The position numbers and the translations under genes are program-made. Source: Bradyrhizobium sp. WBAH42 (GTDB lineage: Bacteria; Pseudomonadota; Alphaproteobacteria; Rhizobiales; Xanthobacteraceae). Taken from it: DNA of 64,000 nt. Position 1 is the first letter of the stretch. Every line of letters starts with the position of its first letter. Below the pieces are notes generated by a model. The model saw nothing but the letters and a program-made list of their open reading frames with translations. It searched no databases and was not told the DNA's origin. The DNA is taken from positions 6,581,001 through 6,645,000 of the forward strand of contig NZ_CP036533.1 in NCBI RefSeq assembly GCF_024585265.1, read 5' to 3'. Of this stretch, positions 35,108-43,141 are shown piece by piece.

Positions 35108-36703
35108 TTATTCCGGCGGAAGCAAAGGCCGTATCCAGCGCGAGAACCATTCCTCACCGTCATCGCGCGGATTGACGGAGCCGTCTACTCCAAAGATGGG
35201 TGGAGGAATAAGGTAGCTCGGCTCGTCCGCAAACACGCCGATCGGCTTGCTCGGTTGCGGCTGCTGGCCACGAGTGGCCGGGACGGTCCAACTACCAAAC
35301 CGCTCGTCGAATTCGGTAGGCGGCAGATACGGGACTGGCGCACTGCCCGATGTGAATACGTTGCCCGCGTTCGTCTCATTGACACGGGCGAGACGCCGGA
35401 CATCTTCGGACGCGACTGATGCTGCGGCAGATGTGGGCGCGACTGCGAGATCTTTGGCGGGCATGGTGCCAACCGGGGTGGTGACCCATTCCCCGAAGCG
35501 ATCGGCAAAAGTGCCCGCGGGTGCCTCGCGATCTAACGAGGAGGCTTCGCCGAGCTGGGGCCTTGTCCCGCCGACGTTAAGCCGATCTCCGTTGGCGTTG
35601 AACGCAGGCGCTCCAGTCGAGAGCACCCCTCCGCTAGGAGTAGCAGCCTCCATCGTCGCGCTAGAACTACTTTCCTCCGCGTTGGCCAAGCGCGTACCGG
35701 CTAAGATGGCTCCTAGAGCAGCCAGCCAGCCGGGAAGGAAGGGAGCAGCTACGGCGGCCGCGACCCCTCCAGCCAGCCAAGGAAGTGCTGCATTGCGCAT
35801 CACAGGTGTGCCGCCGGCTAAGGGATTTTCGTAATATGGATTCGGCATTCCGGAGTGCGGGTCGGATAGGAGCACCAGCGGGCTTGATGGCGATGCCGTT
35901 GTCGGAGGCAACTGACCGAGCGTTTGTTCATTTGGACCTGGCGCTGGAAAGGCGGGCAGCGCGCCTGTAAAGCGGGGATCACTTCGCGTGAACCCTTCCG
36001 ACTCGTTCAGCCACTGGAGAGAAGGAGGAATGAAAGGTGGTGGCGAAGGAATGTCGGCCGGGTTGACTGGGGTCGTCGGCGGGATATGAAAAACATCATC
36101 GACAGGCGCAAATTTGGAGTACGGCGTTCCGCCCAGATGTTTGTTCCCTGAGGTGATACTGGCATTTGGATTCCTCTCGATTGCCTCGCTCAGCAACTTT
36201 TCCCTTCGAGCATCGCCTAGTACTGCAGACCAGAACAGCAGGTGGTCTTGCCCGGTCTGCAAGTTCCTCCGTTCATTATCCCGAAGGTCTTGATGCAAGT
36301 CGGGATTGCGCTCAAGATACAACTGGCTGTTCTTGATGACGTTCTCGATACCCTGCTTGACATCCTCCTGAGATTTGCCCATGGGCGCATTTGTGTAGAG
36401 ATCACCCTTGGCGAAGCCAATGCGCATTGCATCCATGAGTGTTCTGATCTGCGCTGCGCGAATCTCCGGCTCGGGATTTTTGGCGATTTGATTTAGGACG
36501 GATTTGACGGCGGCGTAATAAAGGGCGTTATGTCCACCTGGATGGGGCGATAGGTTCATACTGGCGGCCAAACGATAATCCACCGGCAGATAGATTCCAT
36601 TCGCGCGGGAGTGAACTCCCAATGCCTGTTTATCGACTCCACGAAACGCACGATGACGATCGAACTTTTGCGAGATCATGTGATGATAGGCTAAAATCGA
36701 CAT
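35108..36703 (-). CDS. AHH-nuclease-domain protein, candidate polymorphic toxin
   Basis: 531 residues. Residues 5-70 carry the AHH (HNH/endonuclease VII superfamily) signature: H7-H8, NGIYLP at 35-40, then H54-x-x-x-H58 and Y62-Y63. A helical part follows to about 200, then proline-rich sequence, one or two hydrophobic helices (307-336) and a low-complexity C-terminus. In polymorphic toxins this nuclease is normally at the C-terminal end; here it is at the very N-terminus with an in-frame stop just upstream, so it is a detached or rearranged module. An Imm11-type immunity gene lies upstream on the same strand. Lower GC than its surroundings suggests transfer. The ribosome site is weak. Confidence 0.72.
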   Translation of the reverse strand: MSILAYHHMISQKFDRHRAFRGVDKQALGVHSRANGIYLPVDYRLAASMNLSPHPGGHNALYYAAVKSVLNQIAKNPEPEIRAAQIRTLMDAMRIGFAKGDLYTNAPMGKSQEDVKQGIENVIKNSQLYLERNPDLHQDLRDNERRNLQTGQDHLLFWSAVLGDARREKLLSEAIERNPNASITSGNKHLGGTPYSKFAPVDDVFHIPPTTPVNPADIPSPPPFIPPSLQWLNESEGFTRSDPRFTGALPAFPAPGPNEQTLGQLPPTTASPSSPLVLLSDPHSGMPNPYYENPLAGGTPVMRNAALPWLAGGVAAAVAAPFLPGWLAALGAILAGTRLANAEESSSSATMEAATPSGGVLSTGAPAFNANGDRLNVGGTRPQLGEASSLDREAPAGTFADRFGEWVTTPVGTMPAKDLAVAPTSAAASVASEDVRRLARVNETNAGNVFTSGSAPVPYLPPTEFDERFGSWTVPATRGQQPQPSKPIGVFADEPSYLIPPPIFGVDGSVNPRDDGEEWFSRWIRPLLPPE

Positions 36704-37082
36704 GCTGCCCCGATGTTGGATTGTTTGGGTGAACTGCGTCTAATCGGATTCCGCGAAACCTGCTCAAGCCTGAGATGCAGTTCGGCCACTGGATTCGACG
36801 CGCACGGGCACCGGCTGCGCTCGCAGCTCAGCGCCGTTAGGAGACTGAATGAAACGCTTGAGAGTTTCGGCGACCTTCGCCGCCGATTAGCCGCGCCTAG
36901 ACGACATCGAGCGCGGATCGGCACGGCTGAACCAGCGTCTGGAGCAACGCAGCAGACATCGACGACAACGACGGCGGATTTCTAAATTTCGGTCGGAGGC
37001 TGCGTTTGACCTATTGTCGCGAGAGCATCTTCCACGAAAAGACATCGTGGCTCGGCCAGGCAACAATCGGCCAAGAGCACCT
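36704..37082. other. Spacer between immunity and toxin genes
   Basis: 379 bases without a convincing gene. On the plus strand AGGAG precedes an ATG at about 36849 that is stopped after 13 codons, and the same frame then continues open for about 35 codons with a helix-like sequence (RLDDIERGSARLNQRLEQR). It may be a decayed short gene. Confidence 0.35.
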
Positions 37083-37730
37083 TTAAGATGTTCGGCGCGG
37101 GATCAGAGGGAGATCCGAGGCGTCTTCGAACAACATGCCCCTGAGGCCTGCCGACCTCCAGGCATCCTTCAGGGCTCCGTCACATATGACACAATCTATG
37201 GCGTACGCCATTCTAAATACATGCGCATCGCCAACCAATTCGTCATTGAACACGAGCTCGACGTCACCCCAAAAATCGTAGACTTTCTGACCGAAATCTA
37301 CAGAGCCTGGATCGTCGCAAATCCCGATGTTCAACCGCGATTGCTCCTCATCCAATGCGTCCAGAACACGACGCACATCGCAGAACCAGTAGCGCGGCCC
37401 ATCCCAGACCCCGTTCGAAACCTGCACGTCGCAGGCGACGAAGGAAAACGCCTCTGGGTCGACGGCCTCAAACACGGTCTTAGCGCGATCAGAGATCAGC
37501 CAGAATGCATACCAGAGCTCAGAATCCAGAGGCCGGCGCCCTCGCGGATTGAACGTGACGCATGGCGTCGGCCCAGCAAAATCTGACAAGCGCCCGGGGT
37601 CGAGGAGAGAGGGGCCATCATCAGTGATCTCGAAACCACTTGGGTTGCCTGTTCGATAGAACTCCATTCTGTAGAATTTGCGTTTCCGCAATGAGGAGCG
37701 CTTGTTCTGCTTTGCCTGCTTGCTGCTCAT
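37083..37730 (-). CDS. Imm11 (DUF1629) family immunity-like protein
   Basis: 215 residues. The centre and C-terminus (YWFCDVRRVLDALDEEQSR, later HVFRMAYAIDCVICDGALKD) are typical of the DUF1629/Imm11 family, whose members are immunity proteins in polymorphic toxin loci. The basic start RKRKFY is also present in the neighbouring decayed copy, supporting the start at 37730. It probably protects against the AHH nuclease encoded 379 bases downstream; direct pairing is inference. GC content is clearly below that of the catabolic regions. Confidence 0.75.
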   Translation of the reverse strand: MSSKQAKQNKRSSLRKRKFYRMEFYRTGNPSGFEITDDGPSLLDPGRLSDFAGPTPCVTFNPRGRRPLDSELWYAFWLISDRAKTVFEAVDPEAFSFVACDVQVSNGVWDGPRYWFCDVRRVLDALDEEQSRLNIGICDDPGSVDFGQKVYDFWGDVELVFNDELVGDAHVFRMAYAIDCVICDGALKDAWRSAGLRGMLFEDASDLPLIPRRTS

Positions 37731-37821
37731 CGGAACACATGGCCTTTTTATTCGAGGTCTCGACGGATATAGAATCGCGGCTGTTCTGTCTTCCGAACAA
37801 CAGCATGGCCTGTCGCCACAC

Positions 37822-38373
37822 TCAGATTTTCAATACGTCTCGAAACCAAATTCTCTTGAGGCCCGCGACCTTGCAGGCATCTTTGAACTCTTGATCGCAT
37901 ATGACAGCAGAATTCTGGCATGCCATAGGGAAAATATGAGCATTGCCGATTGCTTGCTCTCTGAAGACTAGTTTGCCTCCGAAGATTGAGAACTCGTAGT
38001 ATTACTGGCCATGGTCGAGAAAGCGGATATCGTCCCGGATTCCGATGCGCAGGCGCGATTGCGATTCGTCCAGCGCGTCGAGTACGCGGACGACATCGCA
38101 GAGCCAAAATTTCGGTCCGTCAACGAAACGAGCCACCAGGCAAAACAGACCTCGAGATCACATGGCAGTTGACCGACCGATTTATCGAAGACGTAAGGTA
38201 CCGGCGGGGTGGAAGCCGGCAGACGACGGACTCCGTGCGGAGGAAGGACACTCTCGTCTTCAAGCCAATAACCCAGCCCGCCTCCTAGAGCGAAATTGGG
38301 GACCTATTTCGTAGAAGCGACGCTTGCGTGCTCGGGGTCGCTTCGCAACAGCAATCGCGTTCTGGTCCGTCAT
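37822..38373 (-). pseudogene. Decayed second Imm11 (DUF1629) gene
   Basis: From ATG 38373 the frame begins like the intact copy (KRPRARKRRFYEIG), then shifts frame. The C-terminal half is recovered in another frame (FWLCDVVRVLDALDESQSR) but is broken by an in-frame TAA at 38004-38002, after which homology continues (NAHIFPMACQNSAVICDQEF) to a stop at 37822. Hence at least one frameshift and one nonsense change. It lies just upstream of the intact paralogue: a duplicated immunity gene in decay. Confidence 0.75.
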
Positions 38374-38443
38374 AACTGAGCCTCGTTAAACACCGCGCCT
38401 GCAACGACACCCGGCCGAGGCCACGGTGAACCACTCAAAAAAT

Positions 38444-38523
38444 AAAGCCCGCGGCGTCGCGCGAGCTTCGTTCGGACTCTTTCGATGATGCCATTCTGCC
38501 AGTGTTTTGCCCGACGTGTCAAC
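38444..38523 (+). repeat. Stem-loop plus tail repeat, copy R6 (right border of toxin islet)
   Basis: An imperfect stem (AAGCCCGCG.../CGCGCGAGCTT, about 38444-38468) and the tail 38482-38523 with exact consensus up to GTGTCAA. With R5 it forms direct repeats 3.4 kb apart around the toxin-immunity genes. Confidence 0.82.
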
Positions 38524-38576
38524 GATCGCCCTCGAACAGCTTCCACACAACGCCGCAATCTGCTGACGATGCCCGC

Positions 38577-39353
38577 TTACGTGGGATCATCCGTACAATA
38601 AAATACCGGCAGATCTCCGAAGACATCAGAGTTCTTGTAGCGCACCGCAATCCGCTCGCTCGCACTTGCTCCGATCGTATCGCCGTCCTTCACCACGTTT
38701 CCGTGCTCGATCAGATACACGGAAAGTCCCGCCACCTTCTCGAACAACGCCGGAAGCGCAAGCTTACCGGTCACGAACTCGATCTCACGGCCGACGAAGG
38801 CGGACAATCCCATGGTGATCGCTCCGATCTTTGCACCTGACCGGAACGGAAGAATGTCAACCCATAGCCTGAAGGGATAGTCCGGATATGGTGCGAGCGA
38901 CCACCGCGACGTTTCGAGCCATAGATCGGCAGCCCGCGCTACCCGCCCCGCCCACACCACGCCGCAACATTCCGGCACGGTGGCAATCAACGCACCGATG
39001 ACCGCAGTCGTAAGGCGGGCGGCGACCAGCGGCCGCTCACTTTTTCCGAGCAGCGAGACGATGATGTGGCCCTGATGGTCAGTTGCCACAGCCTCGCTTT
39101 CCGGCCAGGTTCGCGCAGCGCGCGCCCAAAGCCCCGGATCCTGCGGAATGGGTGCCGGCATCGACATGACCGCAACGAGCTCGTTGCCGCAACGGATGAG
39201 CGGCGAATTCGCTTGAGCCGGTTGCGACTCTTCACCGTTCGTCGCCTCTGTTGCCAACTCCGGATGCCGGAGGTGAAGGGCTTTGGCGACTGCTGACATG
39301 TCGGGCGTCACCGGCCTGCTCAACAGGACCAGAGAAAGAAGCGAGCCACTCAT
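38577..39353 (-). CDS. DUF4261 domain-containing protein
   Basis: 258 residues from ATG 39353, with GGGGG 10-14 bases upstream. The C-terminal 130 residues (RLWVDILPFRS, TMGLSAFVGREIEFVTGKL, VKDGDTIGAS) match the DUF4261 pattern of uncharacterised proteins often found near immunity genes. The N-terminal half carries two short hydrophobic stretches but no clear signal peptide. A LexA-type box lies 79-93 bases upstream of the start codon, so DNA damage may induce it. Function unknown; an immunity-like or stress role is possible. Confidence 0.72.
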   Translation of the reverse strand: MSGSLLSLVLLSRPVTPDMSAVAKALHLRHPELATEATNGEESQPAQANSPLIRCGNELVAVMSMPAPIPQDPGLWARAARTWPESEAVATDHQGHIIVSLLGKSERPLVAARLTTAVIGALIATVPECCGVVWAGRVARAADLWLETSRWSLAPYPDYPFRLWVDILPFRSGAKIGAITMGLSAFVGREIEFVTGKLALPALFEKVAGLSVYLIEHGNVVKDGDTIGASASERIAVRYKNSDVFGDLPVFYCTDDPT

Positions 39354-39695
39354 CAACTAACCCCCGCAGAAAATCCCGGTGAGCCCAAAACCTAGTCTTT
39401 CGCCCAGAGGTTGAAACGTAAAGCCTCATTAGAACAAATAGAGAACAATGTCAATCGACGTTTTTCGCTCGCGCCAGATTTCCGCAAGATAGCTATACCC
39501 AAACTCTGAAGCGGACTGGCGGCCGACCCAGCATTGGCGCCGCACTGCAAGGGCGGTTCGCAATAGCACTCGCGGAAAAGCGGTTCACGCAAACATCAAC
39601 GAAGACCCCGCGCCGTCCTCAGGGGCGCCGCGACGTTCGCCACACACCCGGCAGCCCCACCAGGAACAAGCGTCAACACACCGCGTTTCACCGCC
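39354..39695. other. Intergenic region upstream of the DUF4261 gene
   Basis: Holds the LexA-like box at 39432-39446 within an AT-richer stretch. A short frame starting directly after the box has no ribosome site. Nothing else is recognised. Confidence 0.5.
39432..39446 (-). promoter_or_regulatory. Alphaproteobacterial LexA (SOS) box
   Basis: GAACAAATAGAGAAC is GAAC-N7-GAAC, which on the minus strand reads GTTC-N7-GTTC, the direct-repeat LexA site of alphaproteobacteria. It is oriented toward and 79-93 bases upstream of the DUF4261 gene. Confidence 0.65.
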
Positions 39696-39899
39696 ATGCA
39701 CGGATCAACGGACGATCCCCTGTTGGCGCGCGCCGATGCCGCCCTCCGCGAAGCCGAGCGGCTTCGCCTCGCCCTGATCCGCGAGCGCGCGATTGCACAA
39801 GCCATCTGTCACGACGCCGCGCAAACCCGCACGCTGCAATCAGGCCTGCTGCCGACCGTTGCGATCGCGCTGACGGTCAACGCTCCTCGTTCGGCGTAG
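39696..39899 (+). CDS. Small hypothetical protein
   Basis: 67 residues, mostly one amphipathic helix rich in Ala, Arg and Glu (ARADAALREAERLRLALIRE). No clear ribosome site, so support is mainly codon usage and helix character. It overlaps the end of the convergent gene at 39877 by 23 bases. Not recognised. Confidence 0.4.
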   Translation: MHGSTDDPLLARADAALREAERLRLALIRERAIAQAICHDAAQTRTLQSGLLPTVAIALTVNAPRSA

Positions 39900-40050
39900 C
39901 GTCGGTGCCCGGCCCGAAAGGCTCGTGCGTCTTGCGTCCCAGAAACGTATCGGGTGGCGGCTGCTTCAACAGCTCGCGGCATTCGCGCACGACATGGCGC
40001 ATGTATTCAGCCTGGTCGTGGTCGACAGGCAACGGCCGAAAGACGGGCAT
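39877..40050 (-). CDS. Small hypothetical protein
   Basis: 57 residues from ATG 40050 with GGGAG at a good distance. A conserved-looking body (DHDQAEYMRHVVRECRELL) is followed by PDTFLGRKTHEPF. Small proteins with this ending are familiar in Bradyrhizobium from memory; function is unknown. Confidence 0.6.
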   Translation of the reverse strand: MPVFRPLPVDHDQAEYMRHVVRECRELLKQPPPDTFLGRKTHEPFGPGTDATPNEER

Positions 40051-40161
40051 CGCGGTGCTCCCTTGCTTTGCAGGCGGGAGCGCGCTCGGTCTCTCAGCCA
40101 CCGACGCCTACGGACAGAGCCTCGGCCGGTGATGTCACCACAACTATCACAGGTCGCTTTG

Positions 40162-40175
40162 GTTCAATATTGAAC
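40162..40175. promoter_or_regulatory. Perfect 14-bp palindrome, candidate operator
   Basis: GTTCAATATTGAAC is fully symmetrical and AT-rich in a GC-rich setting. It lies 23 bases before an ATG (40198) opening a 43-codon frame without a good ribosome site, and 205 bases before the gene at 40380. The 40051-40379 stretch holds nothing else I can name. Confidence 0.4.
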
Positions 40176-40379
40176 TTTAGGACTCGCGGGACACATAATG
40201 AGTAAGCCGCTCAACATGCTCAAGCTTCTCGCGAAAATTAATCCGCGCAACATATCAAATGATGTGACTCGCCTCTGCCCGAGGCGTAAGGTAAGTCATC
40301 ACCGCAAGGCCCGTGGCATCGATCGGTGATGAGAACGCCGATTGCGCTCCCGCCCGACCTCAAATGAGGGAGCAGCGCC

Positions 40380-40580
40380 ATGCTGACAAGACGTCGTTTC
40401 AAACAGACCAGAACCCTGACCGAACGACTCGCGGACGAAGCCGCGCGCTGCCGCGAGGAAGCCCGCACGCTGACGCCCGGCCGCCGCCGCGACAGGCTGC
40501 TGCGCCAGGCGCGGCAGGACGAGACCGCCATGCAGATCGACGCCTGGCTGCGCTCGCCCGGCCTGAGGGCGCCGACATGA
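40380..40580 (+). CDS. Small basic hypothetical protein
   Basis: 66 residues, Arg-rich and helical (RLADEAARCREEARTLTPGR). GAGGGAGCAG precedes the ATG. Its stop overlaps the start of the next gene (ATGA), which supports both. No family recognised; probably cytoplasmic. Confidence 0.6.
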   Translation: MLTRRRFKQTRTLTERLADEAARCREEARTLTPGRRRDRLLRQARQDETAMQIDAWLRSPGLRAPT

Positions 40581-40801
40581 TGCAATATCGCGCTTATCTC
40601 ATCGGCGAGGATGGCGTCTTCCGCTCCGCCGAAGCGTTCGAAGCTCCCTCGGATTCCTCCGCCCTCAGCTTTGCGCAGCGGTTCACGCGGCTCGGCAAGG
40701 TCGAGGTCTGGCAGCTCGGCCGAAAGATCGCCGTGCTGGACTCCGAGCAGTCTCGGCCGCCGTTGCACGAGCCGTCCCGGCCGACGCTGACCCGTCAATG
40801 A
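40577..40801 (+). CDS. Small hypothetical protein, coupled to the preceding gene
   Basis: 74 residues starting at ATGATG in overlap with the previous stop. The N-terminus (MMQYRAYLIGEDGVFRSAEA) is the short strand-rich segment common to small rhizobial proteins of unknown role. Its end overlaps the DUF6894 pseudogene by 7 bases in convergent orientation. Confidence 0.6.
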   Translation: MMQYRAYLIGEDGVFRSAEAFEAPSDSSALSFAQRFTRLGKVEVWQLGRKIAVLDSEQSRPPLHEPSRPTLTRQ

Positions 40802-41064
40802 CCGCGTGACTTCGGTCCCGACCTGAGATCCTCGATCTGGAAGTTGAACTTCACCTGCATGACAGGGCCGCTCGCATCGCGCACCTCGATCGCCATCTCC
40901 TGCCGGTCGCCGGTGAGCGGCGCGGAGAGCACCGCATCGCGCGCCAGGTCGGCAACCTACTTGGCGGCCTCGGCCTGAACTGCGCGCGCGCTGGACAACT
41001 CCAGGCCCTCCTCGTCCAGCGCAATTCCCTTGTCGTCGCGAAGGTCAAAGTAATATCGGGTCAT
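40795..41064 (-). pseudogene. DUF6894-type small protein gene with an in-frame amber codon
   Basis: From ATG 41064 the frame reads MTRYYFDLRDDKGIALDEEG, the typical start of DUF6894 proteins, and continues through RDASGPVMQVKFNFQIED to a stop at 40795 (90 codons). Codon 36 is TAG (40959-40957), with homologous sequence on both sides, so a single nonsense mutation interrupts an otherwise intact gene. A sequencing error is the main alternative. Confidence 0.75.
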
Positions 41065-41191
41065 GACCGTAATCCTCTGCCCGCTATAGTGCAGAGGACG
41101 AGCAAAGGTTTCTAAAGGGCACGAAATTTCCCTTGGAATCAGCGGGTTCCGGGAACACAGCAGAGACGCGCGCCGGGCCAGCTTGCGTCGG

Positions 41192-41440
41192 CTACTCCTC
41201 CGCGAGCTTGCGCTCGATATAGGCGTCCACCGTCTCGGCGAACGAGCGCTGCACGCCGACCGCGGCGTCGTGCTGGTCGAGTGCGTCGCGCTGCAGCACG
41301 CGCAGGCCGCGCCCGCGCATGCTCACAGGTGCCGTGTTCAGAAACTGGTCGATGGCGCCCTTGGCGAGCGGGATGGCCTTGGGATCGCCCCTGGCGATCA
41401 GGAGCCGTAGCAGGCTCTGGCATTCGGCCAAACCGGGCAT
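41192..41440 (-). CDS. Small hypothetical protein
   Basis: 82 residues from ATG 41440 with AGGTGA 8 bases upstream; a GTG at 41452 overlapping the upstream stop is an alternative start. Helical, with RLLIARGDPKAIPLAKGAID and a Glu-rich end. No domain recognised. Cotranscribed with the 34-codon gene before it. Confidence 0.55.
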   Translation of the reverse strand: MPGLAECQSLLRLLIARGDPKAIPLAKGAIDQFLNTAPVSMRGRGLRVLQRDALDQHDAAVGVQRSFAETVDAYIERKLAEE

Positions 41441-41448
41441 GGCGTCTC

Positions 41449-41553
41449 TCACCTTTGCTGCGATTTCGGCTTCGGCCGCTCTACCTTCTGGGTATGGGTG
41501 CCGAACAGCGCCAGCAGCAGCGCGACTTCTTCCTTCGAACCGATCTGGATCAT
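41449..41553 (-). CDS. 34-residue hypothetical protein
   Basis: ATG 41553 opens a 34-codon frame: a short hydrophobic helix (VALLLALFG) then a basic tail (KVERPKPKSQQR). Its TGA overlaps a GTG that is in frame with the next gene. It may be a leader or a small membrane-associated peptide; a good ribosome site is not obvious. Confidence 0.4.
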   Translation of the reverse strand: MIQIGSKEEVALLLALFGTHTQKVERPKPKSQQR

Positions 41554-41772
41554 GATTGTTCTCTCCGTTTCGCTACGTTGGTCGGAGCCGGCGGGCGCCG
41601 AGTTCAGGACGATCTGGTTTCAGCACTGTTTCAGCCGTGTTTCGTCAGCGCCCTGCACCGCGCCTTCGGCCGGCTTGTGTGCACAATTGAACGCTGATCT
41701 CTCGCTTTCGCCGATCACAACCCATTTCTCTCTTCCTGACGTCTCGCCAAAGTCCGAACATTGATGCTTGTC

Positions 41773-42048
41773 TTAGGCCTTCGGCGGCTTGAGGAAGCCA
41801 AAATAGAAGCAGACCAAAAATAGAATGAGATGGACAATGGAACGGCCACCGCTGACCTGCGGACTCGCGACAAAATCTGTTCCCAACAGAGGCACCGAAA
41901 CGTCGGCGAGATAGAGATAAAACAAAATGCCCGACGATACGAAGAACGCGCCTGCCAAGAATTTGCGAAAGCCGACATCTCGCCAAGCGAAATAGAGGCT
42001 TCCGCCAGCCATTATGATGGCCGCACCAGCATAGAGGGCAATGATCAT
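41773..42048 (-). CDS. Small three-helix membrane protein
   Basis: 91 residues with three predicted membrane helices (IIALYAGAAIIMAGGSLYF, FLAGAFFVSSGILFYLYLA, IVHLILFLVCFYFGFL). GTGAGG stands before the ATG. No family recognised. The preceding 41554-41772 holds no clear gene. Confidence 0.65.
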   Translation of the reverse strand: MIIALYAGAAIIMAGGSLYFAWRDVGFRKFLAGAFFVSSGILFYLYLADVSVPLLGTDFVASPQVSGGRSIVHLILFLVCFYFGFLKPPKA

Positions 42049-42179
42049 GCTGCCTCACCCGGTTGCGGACGCGACCCAATCGACCGGCGAATGACCTGAA
42101 CGGGTCTCGCGCTTGCCGTGGGCTTGACAGAAACGGAAAGCCGCCCTGAGGCGGCTAGTTTCAGACTTTCCTTTTCTGC

Positions 42180-42371
42180 CTATTTCTTGAGGGCGTCAGA
42201 GGCGTCCCGCGCTGCGTCCTTCACATCTCCAGCGACGTTATGGGCGGATCCCTTGGCCTTATCCAACTTGCCTTCAGCTTCCAGGTCCTTGTCTCCGGTG
42301 AGCTTGCCGGCCCCTTCTTTGATCGCGCCTTTTGCCTTGTCGGCGGCGCCCTTCACATGTTCACGGTCCAT
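42180..42371 (-). CDS. CsbD family stress protein
   Basis: 63 residues from ATG 42371 with AAGGA upstream. The whole protein is the CsbD domain (DREHVKGAADKAKGAIKEG and a second DKAKGSAHN repeat), a highly charged, helical general-stress family. It fits the surrounding group of small stress proteins. Molecular role unknown even in the family. Confidence 0.9.
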   Translation of the reverse strand: MDREHVKGAADKAKGAIKEGAGKLTGDKDLEAEGKLDKAKGSAHNVAGDVKDAARDASDALKK

Positions 42372-42558
42372 GATCGATATCCTTTCCTGTGTAGAAGACG
42401 AGCACAACGAAATCGGTGCGCTGTCGTTCCTGCGAGACGCCCGCGTGAGGCGGGCTCCTCAGGAGGAGGCCGGAATGCGTGGACGCAGGTTTCAGCACTG
42501 ACGCCGATGAGCCTCCTCCTGAGGAGGCGCGTCAGTGACAACGCCCCTCCGATGGCTG

Positions 42559-42915
42559 CTACTCTATCGTCGCATTCACCGTCATGACCGATTTGCCAGA
42601 GCCGTATGGACCCTTTCCTTCACCATAGATGGCGAACGTATCGGTGCCCTTGTAATTGGCTGCCGCGGTGTACCTGAACGTCGTTACGTTGACTTGTCTG
42701 AGCTTCCCGTGCGCGGGCTTCCGGGACACGCCGGAGCTATGCATCGCTCCCGGAATTCGCATCGGGAAATTGCACGTTTCGCCCGACCTGACCGCGAAGT
42801 AGGCCGTCATGTCCACGCCGAACACGGATGGGTTACCGGTGACCCTGCACTCGGAGATGGCGAAGGCCGTAGCCGGCGTCAGGCTCAGCACAGCAGCGAG
42901 AGCGAATATCCGCAT
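42559..42915 (-). CDS. Secreted Ig-like/cadherin-like small protein
   Basis: 118 residues from ATG 42915, chosen because AGGAG lies 6 bases upstream (the ATG two codons earlier abuts it). A signal peptide (MRIFALAAVLSLTPATAFA) precedes a beta-rich domain with the FRYTAAANYKGTDTFAIYGE segment typical of Ig-like repeats in surface proteins. Two cysteines may form a disulfide. Function unknown. Confidence 0.7.
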   Translation of the reverse strand: MRIFALAAVLSLTPATAFAISECRVTGNPSVFGVDMTAYFAVRSGETCNFPMRIPGAMHSSGVSRKPAHGKLRQVNVTTFRYTAAANYKGTDTFAIYGEGKGPYGSGKSVMTVNATIE

Positions 42916-43141
42916 GCTCATCTCCTGTTAGGATCAAGCGGCATCCGGGGCCATTGATTTCCAAGCGTGGGGACAACCATTGACTTGAATCAACATTCGA
43001 CCTGCGACGACCAGGCGATTGAATAGGCGGAAGTAGCGACTTTCCTTGGTTGATGGCTGGCGGCCTGCGGATTGCCTTTTGAGGCTCCACCCCTTTCCGG
43101 GATGTTCTATAATCCGTCGGCTCTAAATGATGGAGGGTCAA

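Noticed and set aside
32001..38523. Integron attC cassette array
   Set aside because: No integrase is present, and the repeats lack the RYYYAAC/GTTRRRY core sites and attC-type paired arms.
32001..38523. CRISPR array
   Set aside because: Repeat spacing is hundreds to thousands of bases with genes between, and no cas genes are visible.
32040..38525. Short conserved peptide MMPFCQCFARR read from the repeat tail
   Set aside because: Copies differ at non-synonymous positions, R4 loses the frame, and there is no ribosome site; it is more likely a nucleic-acid element.
39232..39429. Gene starting at the ATG directly after the LexA box (65 codons)
   Set aside because: No ribosome site, overlaps the start of the DUF4261 gene in another frame, and has no protein-like features.
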